A stretch of DNA of 64,000 nt from CAXXFQ01 sp963674475. Lineage in GTDB: Bacteria; Planctomycetota; Planctomycetia; Pirellulales; Thermoguttaceae. This document shows, one piece after another, positions 44,773-53,840 of this stretch (position 1 is its first letter; every line of letters starts with the position of its first letter). The stretch lies in the NCBI GenBank assembly GCA_963674475.2, contig CAXXFQ010000019.1, forward strand, positions 62,001 through 126,000, written 5' to 3'. The notes beneath the pieces were generated by a model. The model made no database searches and was not told where the DNA came from. It worked only from the letters and a program-made list of their open reading frames with translations. Both the position numbers and the translations under genes were made by a program.

Positions 44773-46062
44773 ATGAAATTTTCTCTTCGGATGGTTGTCT
44801 TCATCGGCCTGCTTCTGGTCACCTTTGCGGTGCCGACGTGGGCGATCACCTTGTCGCAAGATTTCGATAGCGGCTCGTTGGACGTCGACCATTCCTTTGT
44901 CTATGGAGAGACGGTATTCCTGGACGCCCGCGAAACTTGGGACCCTTCCTATTATCAAAGTAAATATCGCTGGGTCTACTTCAAAGCGTCGGACGTGACG
45001 GGGACCACACCACTTTTTTTACTCAACGAGCGTACTTTTTTCGGGGATCTTACTTCGCACAAGTTTGTCTACAGCTATGATCAGACAAACTGGAACTATT
45101 TTGACAACAGTTCGATCAATGAAAACGATACGTACCTTTTTAACAACGATCAACCGTTTACCGAGTCTGAGGTCTATGTAGCGTATAGTTTGCCGTATCC
45201 GGTCTCGCGAGTTGGTGCCCATTTGAACGATTTGGCCGCAAGTCCGTACCTGATGTCGACTGCTGCCTCTCGAGACGGCTATGTTTTGGGGTACGGAGCC
45301 GGCGGAGTGGACGATACGGGGCGAACGATTCCGGGCCAGCCGGTTTACGGATATAAGATCACTGATCCGACGGCCGGTGGCGACAAAGCCAAAGTGGTGT
45401 TGACCGGAGGAAATCACAGCGGGGAGCCGTTGGGGAATCTGGTCCTGGAAGGGATGGTCGATTTTCTTACCAGTGACGACCCGGTGGCGGTGGCGTTGCG
45501 TGAGGAGACGGAGTTTTACGTCTACCCGATGATCAACGCCGACGGGCGCTACGCGGGGTACTATCGGAGCGAGCCGGAGCGTCCTTGGCAGGATACGAAC
45601 CGGGCTTGGGATGACCCCCATTGGTCGACCTCCCAAACGGTCCTTCGTGACGCGATGATTTCGGACACCGGCGGCGAGGTTGATTATTTGATTGACTTCC
45701 ACCAGTTTTTCGAGCCCAATCAGCAAACGGACCATTTTTATATCGAGTCGAACGATCCGGAAGGCCTTTTTCAGGAGGCGTTGTGGTCGTTCGAGTCACA
45801 CTTGGAAGAGATACCACTGATCGGGCGACCCGGGATGTTGCATTACTGGGCCACCTTGGCGGAGGGGCTTTCGGCCGACTTTGGCGTGGCGGCCGAGTTC
45901 GGAGCGCGGCCCGGTTTGACCGAAGCCGATTTGGCCGCCTATGGGGTCAGTTACGCGAAGGCCCTGTATGCGGTCCTCGTCGTGCCGGAGCCGGTCGGAT
46001 TGATTTACGGCCTGGCGATTTTGGCTTGGATCGGAGTGATGCGAAGAGGTCGCAAAAGGTAA
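44773..46062 (+). CDS. M14-type zinc carboxypeptidase with PEP-CTERM tail
   Basis: A 429-residue secreted peptidase. Signal peptide: MKFSLRMVVFIGLLLVTFAVPTWA, preferred start ATG 44773; a longer frame adds 19 residues. An N-terminal domain (to about residue 180) leads into the M14 core: GGNHSGEP with the zinc His and Glu, YPMINADGRYAGYYRSE, DTNRAWD with the substrate-binding Asn-Arg, DFHQFF with the third zinc ligand, and AAEFGARPG with the catalytic Glu. The order fits cytosolic-carboxypeptidase-like M14 enzymes. The end VPEPVGLIYGLAILAWIGVM plus a basic RRGRKR tail is a PEP-CTERM sorting signal, processed by an exosortase in species that have one. None is in this window. A strong terminator follows. 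Confidence 0.85.
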   Translation: MKFSLRMVVFIGLLLVTFAVPTWAITLSQDFDSGSLDVDHSFVYGETVFLDARETWDPSYYQSKYRWVYFKASDVTGTTPLFLLNERTFFGDLTSHKFVYSYDQTNWNYFDNSSINENDTYLFNNDQPFTESEVYVAYSLPYPVSRVGAHLNDLAASPYLMSTAASRDGYVLGYGAGGVDDTGRTIPGQPVYGYKITDPTAGGDKAKVVLTGGNHSGEPLGNLVLEGMVDFLTSDDPVAVALREETEFYVYPMINADGRYAGYYRSEPERPWQDTNRAWDDPHWSTSQTVLRDAMISDTGGEVDYLIDFHQFFEPNQQTDHFYIESNDPEGLFQEALWSFESHLEEIPLIGRPGMLHYWATLAEGLSADFGVAAEFGARPGLTEADLAAYGVSYAKALYAVLVVPEPVGLIYGLAILAWIGVMRRGRKR

Positions 46063-46094
46063 ACCAAGTTGAGAAAGTGCGAAAGAAAATTGCA

Positions 46095-46128
46095 AACGGG
46101 CGACAGTCAAACTGTTGCTCGTTTTTTT
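46095..46128 (+). terminator. Intrinsic terminator after the carboxypeptidase
   Basis: Positions 46095-46107 pair with 46111-46123 (13 base pairs, two G:U) around a three-base loop, then a T-run to 46128. Confidence 0.9.
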
Positions 46129-46228
46129 ATTTGCTTGCATTGAAGTAGAACTTTGGTTATATTGCTTTTTGGAGTCAGGGCAGAGGCATGTTGAGGTAGA
46201 GAAGTTTACTCGCAGGAGAGGAAATAAC

Positions 46229-47014
46229 ATGCCTTGGTACGTTCAGGATAAGGGAAAGTGGTACGGCCCGTTCACGGTGGGGGCGTTGAAGGAGAATGTG
46301 ACGAAAGGGATCATTCTGCCGCAGATGCTGTTGCGCCGTGACGATTGGCCGGAGGGGCGACCGGCAGGCGACTTTCAAGAGTTGTTTGCGGGCGTACCCG
46401 TTCAAGCGGACTCCGAGAGTACCGCGCCCGGCCCGGAGCCATCATCTCCACCCGACCAGCCTGAACCGACTGAGCCGATTGGTGCAACACCGGAAGAGCC
46501 GATCCCAGCCGAGGCCGAAGTGTTAGAGGTGGTCGAGCCAAACGAGGACGCTTCGAATCCGCGTTATTTCAAGAACCCGGCTCACGGCGGAGCCGAGAAT
46601 CAGACCCATGCGTCTTCTTCTCAGCCGGTCTATCCAGGTGGAGTCGCTCCTGCGCGGCTGATCCGATGCGTCGATTGCGGGGCGACCATTTCGAGTCGCG
46701 CGCGGCTTTGTCCCCAATGCGGGGCGCCCTCAAAAATACCGGCAAAACGGCGTGATAAACGCTACAGGATTCTGGAATTTTCGATCGGCATGATTCAAGC
46801 TTTGGGTCTTGTTGGATTCGGCTGTGCCCTCATTTTTTTCCTTGCCTGTCTCATTATGGCTGCCCTCGGGGTTCCCGGCGGAGAGATGGTTCTGGGAGCG
46901 CTTTTCTTTTTGGTTTACGCGATCATTTTTTGTTTTTGGTGTTTCGTTCACGGGTATCTGATTTCCGTTTTTCTCGATATCGAGTGGAACACCCGGCGGT
47001 TTTTTGAGGAGTGA
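46229..47014 (+). CDS. GYF_2 and zinc-ribbon membrane protein
   Basis: A 261-residue protein. It opens with a GYF_2-type domain (MPWYVQDKGKWYGPFTVGAL, then ILPQMLLRRDDWPEGRPAGD), a fold that binds Pro-rich peptides. A Pro/Glu-rich linker follows, then a zinc ribbon at about residues 150-172 (CVDCGATISSRARLCPQCG, two CxxC pairs) and two membrane helices (about 190-250). Planctomycetes have many proteins of this layout; their role is unknown. ATG 46229 is preceded by AGGAGAGG. The frame extends upstream to 46115, but that segment would lack a ribosome-binding site. Confidence 0.82.
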   Translation: MPWYVQDKGKWYGPFTVGALKENVTKGIILPQMLLRRDDWPEGRPAGDFQELFAGVPVQADSESTAPGPEPSSPPDQPEPTEPIGATPEEPIPAEAEVLEVVEPNEDASNPRYFKNPAHGGAENQTHASSSQPVYPGGVAPARLIRCVDCGATISSRARLCPQCGAPSKIPAKRRDKRYRILEFSIGMIQALGLVGFGCALIFFLACLIMAALGVPGGEMVLGALFFLVYAIIFCFWCFVHGYLISVFLDIEWNTRRFFEE

Positions 47015-47085
47015 TTTTTTGGCGGACGTCTGTCAGTCAGAAAGGGAATCGATCGAAAGAGGAAAGCGATTCTTGCGTTCGCGGT

Positions 47086-48339
47086 TTATCTTTTCACGTC
47101 GGCCCAGACTTCGATGAGGCTGACGAGCCAGGCGACCGTCTCTTTCATCTCTTCGAGACAGGCCCACTCCAGGGGCGAATGGGGTGTGTGACCGCCGCAG
47201 GAGAGGTTCGGGGTTGGCAGCCCGAGTTCAGTCAGTCGGGAGCCGTCGGTGCCGCCGCGGACGATCGTGCGTTTCGCTGTCCGGCCGAGACGTCGGAGGG
47301 CTTCCTCGGCATAAGCGACCGCGCGGGGTTCTTTGGCCAGCCCTTCGGCCAGGTTGCGGTATTGGGGCGTGACGTTCACACCGATCTTTGCGCCGGGGTA
47401 GGCCGCTTCGGTCGACCGGGCGATGGTGCGTAACAGTTCGGCCTGTACTTCAAGTTCGGCCGCGTCGAACGAACGCAAGAGAATCCGAATTGTGGTTCGA
47501 TCGACGCCGCCTTGGATCGTGTACGGATGAAGAAACCCCTTGCGCCTCTCAGTCGATTCGGGGGCCAAGGTCCGCTGGGGCAGTTGGTCGACGAAATGGG
47601 CCGCGACCCGGACGGCGTTGGTCATCCGATCTTTGGCGATCGACGGGTGAATATTGACCCCGTCGATGGTGACGACGGCCAGGTCGGCCGAAAAGGTCTC
47701 GATGTCGATCAGGTCGGTCGCGCCGCCGTCGATTGTGTAGCAGGCGATCGCGTCGAATCGGGCCGGGTCGAGCCGGTCGACGCCGCGTCCAATCTCTTCG
47801 TCGCAGGTGAAGCAGACGCGAATCCGACCGTGGGGGATTTCCGGATGCTCGGTCAGGAACGCCAGAAGCTCGACGATGATCGCGATGCCCGCCTTGTCGT
47901 CGGCCCCCAGAAGGGTCGTCCCGTCGGAGGTGATCACGGTTTTTCCGACGCACGATTTCAGCTCGGGCGTTTCGTCGAAGCGGATGACCCGGTCGGGATT
48001 GCCGGGGAGTGTGAGGTCGCCGCCTGCATAGTCGCGGATCACTTGCGGTCGAACGTCGAGTCCGGAAGTTTCGGGCGAGGTATCCAAATGGGCGCAGAGG
48101 CCGATCGTCGGGATCTCGTGGTCGGTGTTGGCCAGCAACGTGGCCCAGACCAGACCGTTTTCGTCTTGTTGGACCTCATCGACGCCGAAGCCGGACAGCT
48201 CTTGGACCAGCGCGGCGCCCAAATCACGCTGTCCATCGGAGCTGGGGTAACGGTCGGTCGTTTCGTCGGCGGTCGTGTCGATTTGGACGTAGCGGAGGAA
48301 TCGGGCCAAAAGGCGTTCTTTAAGGATCGAATAATGCAT
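47086..48339 (-). CDS. pepT: Peptidase T (tripeptide aminopeptidase)
   Basis: A 417-residue cytoplasmic M20 di-zinc aminopeptidase that removes the N-terminal residue of tripeptides. Conserved blocks are CAHLDTSPETSG (zinc His and Asp), TLLGADDKAGIAIIVELL (bridging Asp), CFTCDEEIGRGVDRLDPARF (catalytic Glu and ligand), DGVNIHPSIAKDRMTNAV, RTTIRILLRSFD, RGGTDGSRLTELGLPTPNL and CGGHTPHSPLEWA (last zinc His). Length and order match E. coli PepT. The ATG at 48339 has only an A-rich stretch before it. The gene is divergent from the exonuclease gene and converges with the GYF_2 gene. Confidence 0.95.
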   Translation of the reverse strand: MHYSILKERLLARFLRYVQIDTTADETTDRYPSSDGQRDLGAALVQELSGFGVDEVQQDENGLVWATLLANTDHEIPTIGLCAHLDTSPETSGLDVRPQVIRDYAGGDLTLPGNPDRVIRFDETPELKSCVGKTVITSDGTTLLGADDKAGIAIIVELLAFLTEHPEIPHGRIRVCFTCDEEIGRGVDRLDPARFDAIACYTIDGGATDLIDIETFSADLAVVTIDGVNIHPSIAKDRMTNAVRVAAHFVDQLPQRTLAPESTERRKGFLHPYTIQGGVDRTTIRILLRSFDAAELEVQAELLRTIARSTEAAYPGAKIGVNVTPQYRNLAEGLAKEPRAVAYAEEALRRLGRTAKRTIVRGGTDGSRLTELGLPTPNLSCGGHTPHSPLEWACLEEMKETVAWLVSLIEVWADVKR

Positions 48340-48507
48340 CGTTTTTTCGTTTTTTTGCGTTTAAGAAAATCCACTCGGGGGGAACCGGGGGGGACGGGGT
48401 GTGGGGGGGTTGCCAATTGGCCCATCACCGGTCACACTAAAAGTTTATACAATAATATCTTGTTCAGGTCGAACCGTACCCGAAACCGTACCCGAAGGAG
48501 CCCTTTA

Positions 48508-49362
48508 ATGCAAGGTGGTGAGGTAAGCTATCTGGTCTTCGACGTCGAAAGTGTCGCCGACGGTTCGCTCGTTTCCCAGCTTCGCTATCCGGAAGAATCG
48601 CTCGACTCGGGTACCGCCGTACGCCGTTATCGAGAGGAACTGATCGAGCAGAAGGGGACCGATTTTATCCCGTACACGTACCAATTGCCCGTGTCGGTGG
48701 CGATCGCCAAGGTGGCGGCCGACTTTCGGCTCTTGGATCTGGTCGTGTTGGACGAGCCCGAGTTTCGACCGTATGTCATCACCGACCATTTCTGGCGCGG
48801 CTGGAGCGCTTACGGGCGGCCGACGTTGGTGACGTTCAACGGTCGGGGGTTCGACGTTCCGCTTTTGGAACTGGCCGCGTTTCGATATGGGTTGAACTTG
48901 GCCGATTGGTTCGCGGTCGACGCGAAAAGTTATGACCAGCCGCGCAACCGTTTCAATACCCAAAAACATCTCGACTTGTATGAGTTGATGACCAACTTCG
49001 GGGCGAGCCGGTTCAACGGTGGGTTGAATTTGGCGGCCAACCTGTTGGGCAAACCGGGGAAGATGGATATTCAAGGGGACATGGTCCAGGACCTGTTCGA
49101 TCAGGGCCGCTTGGCCGAGATCAACCATTACTGTCGTTGCGACGTCTTGGATACTTATTTCGTGTTTCTCCGTAGCCGGGTCTTGGTGGGCCAACTTTCG
49201 CTTGAAGGGGAGCAGAAGTTGGTCGAACAGGCGAAAAAATGGATTGAAGCGCGGGCCGAGGAGGTCGACGCGTTTCGCCATTATTTAGAAAATTGGGGCG
49301 ACTGGTGCAACCCGTGGAAAACCCCGAAGGACGAGGTCGACTCGTCGTCCGACGAAGCGTAA
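48508..49362 (+). CDS. PolB-like 3'-5' exonuclease
   Basis: A 284-residue predicted DnaQ-fold exonuclease of the DNA_pol_B_exo2 family. Motif ExoI is in YLVFDVESVADG (Asp, Glu), ExoII in TFNGRGFDVPLLE, ExoIII in HYCRCDVLDTYFVFL (Asp). These acidic residues hold the two metal ions that hydrolyse 3' ends of DNA. It lacks a polymerase domain and acts alone. ATG 48508 follows AAGGAG at eight bases. The same frame is open upstream to 47512, but that part lies antisense to pepT and is not real coding. A tandem of ACCGTACCCGAA-type units lies just before the start (48473-48498). Confidence 0.88.
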   Translation: MQGGEVSYLVFDVESVADGSLVSQLRYPEESLDSGTAVRRYREELIEQKGTDFIPYTYQLPVSVAIAKVAADFRLLDLVVLDEPEFRPYVITDHFWRGWSAYGRPTLVTFNGRGFDVPLLELAAFRYGLNLADWFAVDAKSYDQPRNRFNTQKHLDLYELMTNFGASRFNGGLNLAANLLGKPGKMDIQGDMVQDLFDQGRLAEINHYCRCDVLDTYFVFLRSRVLVGQLSLEGEQKLVEQAKKWIEARAEEVDAFRHYLENWGDWCNPWKTPKDEVDSSSDEA

Positions 49363-49463
49363 TAAGTCGGCTCGCTTGTTAAAAAAAGAAAAATCCCTCC
49401 CTGCCGCAATATCACCCCCGCCACAGGAACCTTAGCCATCCCGGCTTTTTTGAGGTTTTGCTC

Positions 49464-51140
49464 GTGCGAAACGATCCGGATTTACTGTTGAACGTTTGGG
49501 AAGAAGTGACGAGATATGCCGATCCGTCGCGGGCCTCTCGGGTTGCGCTGTCGTGCCTTCAGTCGCGGTTGTCACTGGAGTCTCTTGGGCTTTTTTGCGT
49601 TCATCCGATGACCGGGCGGCTCGAATCGCTCGGCAGCACGAAAGAAAACCCCTCGGTGTTCGACGGCCGACGAATCGAGTGGAGTGAGGAAGATTCGCTC
49701 GATCTAAAACAATGGCACGTCGAGGAAGACCGGTTTATTCGCGTCGATCAACCGCGGTTTTCGCGTTGGGCGGATAAATTGGAGGCGGCTCGAAGAACGA
49801 ACAACGAAGCAAACCCGGTCCCGCTCGATGGAGAGCAACGCTGTTGGTTTGGCCCTTTGGTGCTCGACGAGGTGCCGGTGGGGATTCTGGTTTTGGTCGA
49901 ATGTCCCGATCGACGTTTGACCAAGGAGGAGATCCGGCTGGCCGAATCGGTTTTGGCCCCATTGGCCGTGGTCGTGCGACATCACCAGAGTCAACGCGAG
50001 TCCGAAATGCTTCGCGAGGCGGTCGAAGCAGACAAACGATCGCTTCTGACTCGATTGGGACGTAACAAGATTGCCGATCGGTTGGTCGGGGCCGAGTCGG
50101 GGCTGAAGGCCGTTTTTCAGCGGGTCGAACTGGTTGCCCGGTCCGATGCGCCGGTGTTGATTTTCGGCGAAACGGGAACCGGCAAAGAGGTGATTGCCCG
50201 CGAGATTCACCAACGTTCGGGGCGGGCCGACGGGCCGTTTCATCGGGTCAACTGTGGGGCGATTCCGCCGGAGCTGATCGACTCACAACTTTTTGGACAT
50301 GAGGAAGGGGCGTTTACCGGCGCGACCGAGACCCGTAAGGGCTGGTTCGAACGGGCCGACGGGGGAACCCTTTTTCTGGACGAGATTGGCGAACTGCCGC
50401 CGGCGGCGCAGGTTCGGTTGTTGCGTATTTTACAGGACGGACGGCTGGAACGGGTCGGCGGTCAGAAGTCGGTTTCGGTCGACGTTCGAATTGTCGCGGC
50501 GACCCATCGGGACTTGGTCGGCATGGTCGGCGAAGGCGGATTTCGCGAGGACCTTTGGTATCGGATCGCCGTGTTTGCCATCTTTCTGCCGCCGCTTCGC
50601 GATCGACGAGAAGATATCCCGCCGATGGCGCGGCATTTTGCCCATCGGGCGGCGACCCGGTTTGGTTTGCCACTGGTCTATCCGACGGCCGACGACGAAA
50701 CGCGGCTGATCGAGTACGAGTGGCCGGGAAACGTGCGTGAATTGGGCACGGTGATCGACCGGGCGGCCATCCTCGGTAACGGGCATTGTCTGGCTGTGGC
50801 GCAGGCGTTGGGAATCACCGAGGGGCCCGTTTCGCAAGAGGTGACCGGTCGGTTGTCGTTGGAGAGGGAGGCGGATCCGAATCGTGGTTTTCAAAATGCG
50901 CCCGACTCACACGTCGGTTTGTCGGGTGAGGCGGAAAGCTTGAATGAGTCGTCCGACGGGGTTCTTTCGTTGGACGAGGCGATGTGCCGTCATATAGAAA
51001 AGGCGCTTGCGATTTCGCACGGGCAAGTGGAAGGGCAGGGCGGGGCGGCCGCCTTGTTGCAGGTCAACCCGCATACCCTACGAGCGCGGATGCGAAAGCT
51101 GGGTATCGACTGGGCCCGATTTCGTGAAAAAAAGTCATAA
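49464..51140 (+). CDS. Sigma-54 activator with GAF domain
   Basis: A 558-residue enhancer-binding protein. The N-terminal 190 residues look like a GAF sensor (SRLSLESLGLFCVHPMTG; PVGILVLVECPD). The AAA+ domain has Walker A GETGTGKE (about residue 232), the sigma-54 loop GAFTGA, GGTLFLDEIGELPP and the R-fingers. A Fis-type HTH ends it (AMCRHIEKALAISHGQVEG; HTLRARMRKLGI). This is the NorR/FhlA layout without a receiver, so it reacts to a small ligand rather than to phosphorylation. GTG 49464 has TGAGG nine bases before it. It lies 51 bases upstream of the oxyanion transporter genes, which it may control, though no sigma-54 site was verified there. Confidence 0.92.
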   Translation: MRNDPDLLLNVWEEVTRYADPSRASRVALSCLQSRLSLESLGLFCVHPMTGRLESLGSTKENPSVFDGRRIEWSEEDSLDLKQWHVEEDRFIRVDQPRFSRWADKLEAARRTNNEANPVPLDGEQRCWFGPLVLDEVPVGILVLVECPDRRLTKEEIRLAESVLAPLAVVVRHHQSQRESEMLREAVEADKRSLLTRLGRNKIADRLVGAESGLKAVFQRVELVARSDAPVLIFGETGTGKEVIAREIHQRSGRADGPFHRVNCGAIPPELIDSQLFGHEEGAFTGATETRKGWFERADGGTLFLDEIGELPPAAQVRLLRILQDGRLERVGGQKSVSVDVRIVAATHRDLVGMVGEGGFREDLWYRIAVFAIFLPPLRDRREDIPPMARHFAHRAATRFGLPLVYPTADDETRLIEYEWPGNVRELGTVIDRAAILGNGHCLAVAQALGITEGPVSQEVTGRLSLEREADPNRGFQNAPDSHVGLSGEAESLNESSDGVLSLDEAMCRHIEKALAISHGQVEGQGGAAALLQVNPHTLRARMRKLGIDWARFREKKS

Positions 51141-51191
51141 ACGCAAATGCAACGCGTTTCGGTAGAAGAATAAAAAAAGGAGTTCGAGACG

Positions 51192-52004
51192 ATGTGGATC
51201 GAGAAATGGACGAGGTTAGTCGGTCTGAGTTTCGGTTTGGCGTTGGCGGTCATTTGTGGCGGGTGTGGGCCGAAGTCGGTGTCCGAGTCGGATGCGACGG
51301 CGACAAAACCGGTGGCCGAGTCCAAAGACGAGACGATTATGGTCCTTTGCGGCAGTTCGTTTCGTTTGCCGATGGAGAAACTGGCCGCCGAGTACGAACA
51401 AAAGACCGGCCGGAAGCTCGAGATGGCTTACGGTGGTTCGGAAGACCACTTGCCGCGGGTAAAAATGAAAAAATACGGTGACGTCTTTGTGACCCATACC
51501 CCTTTCATGCAATATACCCGCGATGCGGGCGCACTGTTACGCGAGATCTCGGTTGGTTCATTTTCGCCAGCTTTAGTTGTCAAAAAAGGAAACCCGAAAA
51601 AAGTCCAATCGATTGACGATTTGAAGCGAGAAGGATTGCGGGTGATTTTGCCCAATCCGGAGTATTCGACTTGTGGTCAGATGATCTTTACCCTTTTGGA
51701 GAAGAAGGGGATCAAAGAGGCGGTTTTGAAAAATGTCGAAAACGCGCTGGTTCGGTCTCACGCCCAGGTGGCCGCGCCGATCAAGATGGGGCATCGTGAC
51801 GCGGGGATCATGTGGAACGGGATTGCGAATAACTGGCTTGATTCGATCGAGATCGTGCCGACGCCGTACGAGTATGATCAGGAGATTGGCGTCTCGGTGA
51901 TGGGGCTTTCCTATACGAAGAAAAAAGAGGCGGTCGAGGCCTTTCTCGATTTTGTCGACAAACGGGGAAAGCCGATCTTCAAGGAGTTTGGCTACGAAAA
52001 ATAA
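51192..52004 (+). CDS. Molybdate-type substrate-binding lipoprotein 1
   Basis: A 270-residue periplasmic binding protein of the ModA/SBP_bac_11 type. The lipobox is in LAVICGGCGPK, with Cys at about residue 24. Family blocks are MVLCGSSFRLPMEKLAAEYE, KYGDVFVTH, ALVVKKGNPKKVQSIDDLK and IKMGHRDAGIMWNG. The Ser-Ser after CG matches the place where ModA holds the oxyanion. Homologous to the next gene, and both stand ahead of one permease and one ATPase. The ligand may be molybdate, tungstate or another oxyanion. Confidence 0.82.
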   Translation: MWIEKWTRLVGLSFGLALAVICGGCGPKSVSESDATATKPVAESKDETIMVLCGSSFRLPMEKLAAEYEQKTGRKLEMAYGGSEDHLPRVKMKKYGDVFVTHTPFMQYTRDAGALLREISVGSFSPALVVKKGNPKKVQSIDDLKREGLRVILPNPEYSTCGQMIFTLLEKKGIKEAVLKNVENALVRSHAQVAAPIKMGHRDAGIMWNGIANNWLDSIEIVPTPYEYDQEIGVSVMGLSYTKKKEAVEAFLDFVDKRGKPIFKEFGYEK

Positions 52005-52074
52005 ATCGGTCTGTTCGAGCAATTTTTTCTGATAGGGAAACGGGGATCGAAGAGCCACATCAAGGGAGAAGGCG

Positions 52075-52989
52075 ATGCAGGGAATGCTTCGGAAAAAAAG
52101 GATAAGGATAGGCTTTGGCTGTGCACTGGTCGTAGGGCTATTGTGCTTCGTGGTCGGGTGTGGTCAAGAGAATGCCGGGCAAGCGGAAGGGACCGCGATC
52201 CCGATGCGGCTCTATTGCGGGGCCGGATTGCGTCCGGCGGTCGACGAGCTGGTCGAGGAATTCCAAAAACGGGCCGCCGACGGGAAGATCGAAATCGAGG
52301 GGAAGGCGGAAAAAACGATTGTCGATATTGCCCGTGACTACGACGGGAGCGAGCGGATTTTGGCCCGATTGGAGTTGTCGAAGCGGGGCGATTTCTTTCT
52401 GCCCGGGGCGATCCATTATGTCGACTTGATCGAGAAGAAGGGACTGGTCGAATCGAAAAAGGAAGTTTGCTATTTCGTCCCGGTGATCTTGGTCCAGAAA
52501 GGGAACCCGAAGAAGATATTCTCTCTCGACGATCTTCTCTACCCCGGCATTCGACTGGGAATCGGCAATGAAAAGACGTGCGCGATCGGTCGACTCGTAT
52601 GGAAGATTTTTAAGAAGAACGGGTTCAGTGCGGATGCGGTGTTGAAGAACGTCGAATACGAATCGGTCACCGTCAGTGAACTGGGGAACCAGATCAAAAT
52701 GGGCACGCTCGACGCGGTTATTACGTGGGATGCCGTCGCTGCGCTCTATACCGATTCGGAGGGCGACGGTTCGGGCGTTGCGGTTCCGATTCCGGCTGAA
52801 CGGAATGTCATCTCGACCGTGGGCCTTGGGGTGTTGAAAACGTCCGAACATCCGAAGTGGGCGCGGGCGTTTGCCGATTTTCTTACCTCGCCGGACGGCC
52901 AGGCGATCTGGCGTAAACACCATTACACGGTTGAAAAACCCGGTTCTGAGCGTCCAGAGGCGGCGGTTTCCGATTCCAATTCCAAATAG
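52075..52989 (+). CDS. Molybdate-type substrate-binding lipoprotein 2
   Basis: A 304-residue second binding protein of the same family (lipobox near LLCFVVGCGQ). It has LYCGAGLRPAVDELVEEFQK in place of the CGSSFR of the first, RGDFFLPGA, PVILVQKGNPKKIFSLDDL and NQIKMGTLDAVITWDAVA. The Ser seen in the first protein is Ala-Gly here, so the two may differ in ligand. GGGAGAAGG precedes ATG 52075. It lies 70 bases after the first and 20 bases before the permease. Confidence 0.82.
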   Translation: MQGMLRKKRIRIGFGCALVVGLLCFVVGCGQENAGQAEGTAIPMRLYCGAGLRPAVDELVEEFQKRAADGKIEIEGKAEKTIVDIARDYDGSERILARLELSKRGDFFLPGAIHYVDLIEKKGLVESKKEVCYFVPVILVQKGNPKKIFSLDDLLYPGIRLGIGNEKTCAIGRLVWKIFKKNGFSADAVLKNVEYESVTVSELGNQIKMGTLDAVITWDAVAALYTDSEGDGSGVAVPIPAERNVISTVGLGVLKTSEHPKWARAFADFLTSPDGQAIWRKHHYTVEKPGSERPEAAVSDSNSK

Positions 52990-53009
52990 AAAGGTCCTTT
53001 TTTCCTGCC

Positions 53010-53840
53010 ATGAAACTTTCTCTCGTTTCCGATTCGCGTCCTTCGGTGCCGGTCAGTGGTGCTGGAAGTCGGTGGTTCGCGTTTGCGCTGTTTTCGGTGG
53101 TCGTGTTGTTTGTGGGCGGCTGGATCGTTCTGATTGGGGCCGATATGGCCTACACGAATTGGGATTCGTTCGTCGAGTCGCTCTTGTCGCGAGAAATTCG
53201 CGCGGCGGCCTGGCTTTCGCTTTGGACCAGTTTGACGACGGCCGTTTTGGGTGTCCTGTTCGCCGTTCCGATCGGCTACGCCTTGTCCCGGTATCGGTTT
53301 CCCGGGCACACGTTGGTCGATTCGATTGTCGATTTGCCGATCATCATGCCGCCGTTGATTATCGGGCTTTCGCTTCTGGTTTTCTTTCAGACCGGGATGG
53401 GCGAGTGGCTTGAATCGATCGGTTTGCGTTTTGTTTTTGAAAAAAGCGGGATTGTACTGTGTCAGTTTTTGGCGTCGGCCTCGTTCGGGATTAGGGCGCT
53501 GAAGCTGACGTTCGACGGGATCGATCCGCGATTGGAACAGGTGGCGATGACGTTGGGATGTTCGCGGGCCGGGGCCTTTTTCCGGGTCGCGTTGCCGATG
53601 GCCCGTCGGGGGATTGTTGTCGGAGCGATTCTGGTTTGGACCAGAGCATTCGGGATTTTTGGGCCACTGATGGTTTTTGTCGGGGCGGTGCGGATGCGGA
53701 CCGAGGTGCTGCCGACCTCGATCTATCTGGAACAGTCGGTCGGACGCATCGAAGCGGCGTTGGCCGTCGGGATGTTGATGCTTTTGTTGGCTATCGTCGG
53801 GTTGGTTATAATTCGTAGAGTGGGGATCGGGCGATCATGA
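53010..53840 (+). CDS. ABC transporter permease, molybdate/tungstate type
   Basis: A 276-residue inner-membrane permease with six helices of the ModB/CysT type. LSRYRFPGHTLVDSIVDLPIIMPPLIIGL is the typical second segment; the coupling EAA loop is in QVAMTLGCSRAGAFFRVALP at about residues 178-197. It forms the channel for the two binding proteins upstream. Its stop overlaps the ATPase start in ATGA (53837-53840), so the two are translationally coupled. Confidence 0.88.
   Translation: MKLSLVSDSRPSVPVSGAGSRWFAFALFSVVVLFVGGWIVLIGADMAYTNWDSFVESLLSREIRAAAWLSLWTSLTTAVLGVLFAVPIGYALSRYRFPGHTLVDSIVDLPIIMPPLIIGLSLLVFFQTGMGEWLESIGLRFVFEKSGIVLCQFLASASFGIRALKLTFDGIDPRLEQVAMTLGCSRAGAFFRVALPMARRGIVVGAILVWTRAFGIFGPLMVFVGAVRMRTEVLPTSIYLEQSVGRIEAALAVGMLMLLLAIVGLVIIRRVGIGRS

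Noticed and set aside
47512..48507. Upstream extension of the exonuclease frame
   Set aside because: It is antisense to pepT; the true start at 48508 has a strong AAGGAG site and the domain begins there.
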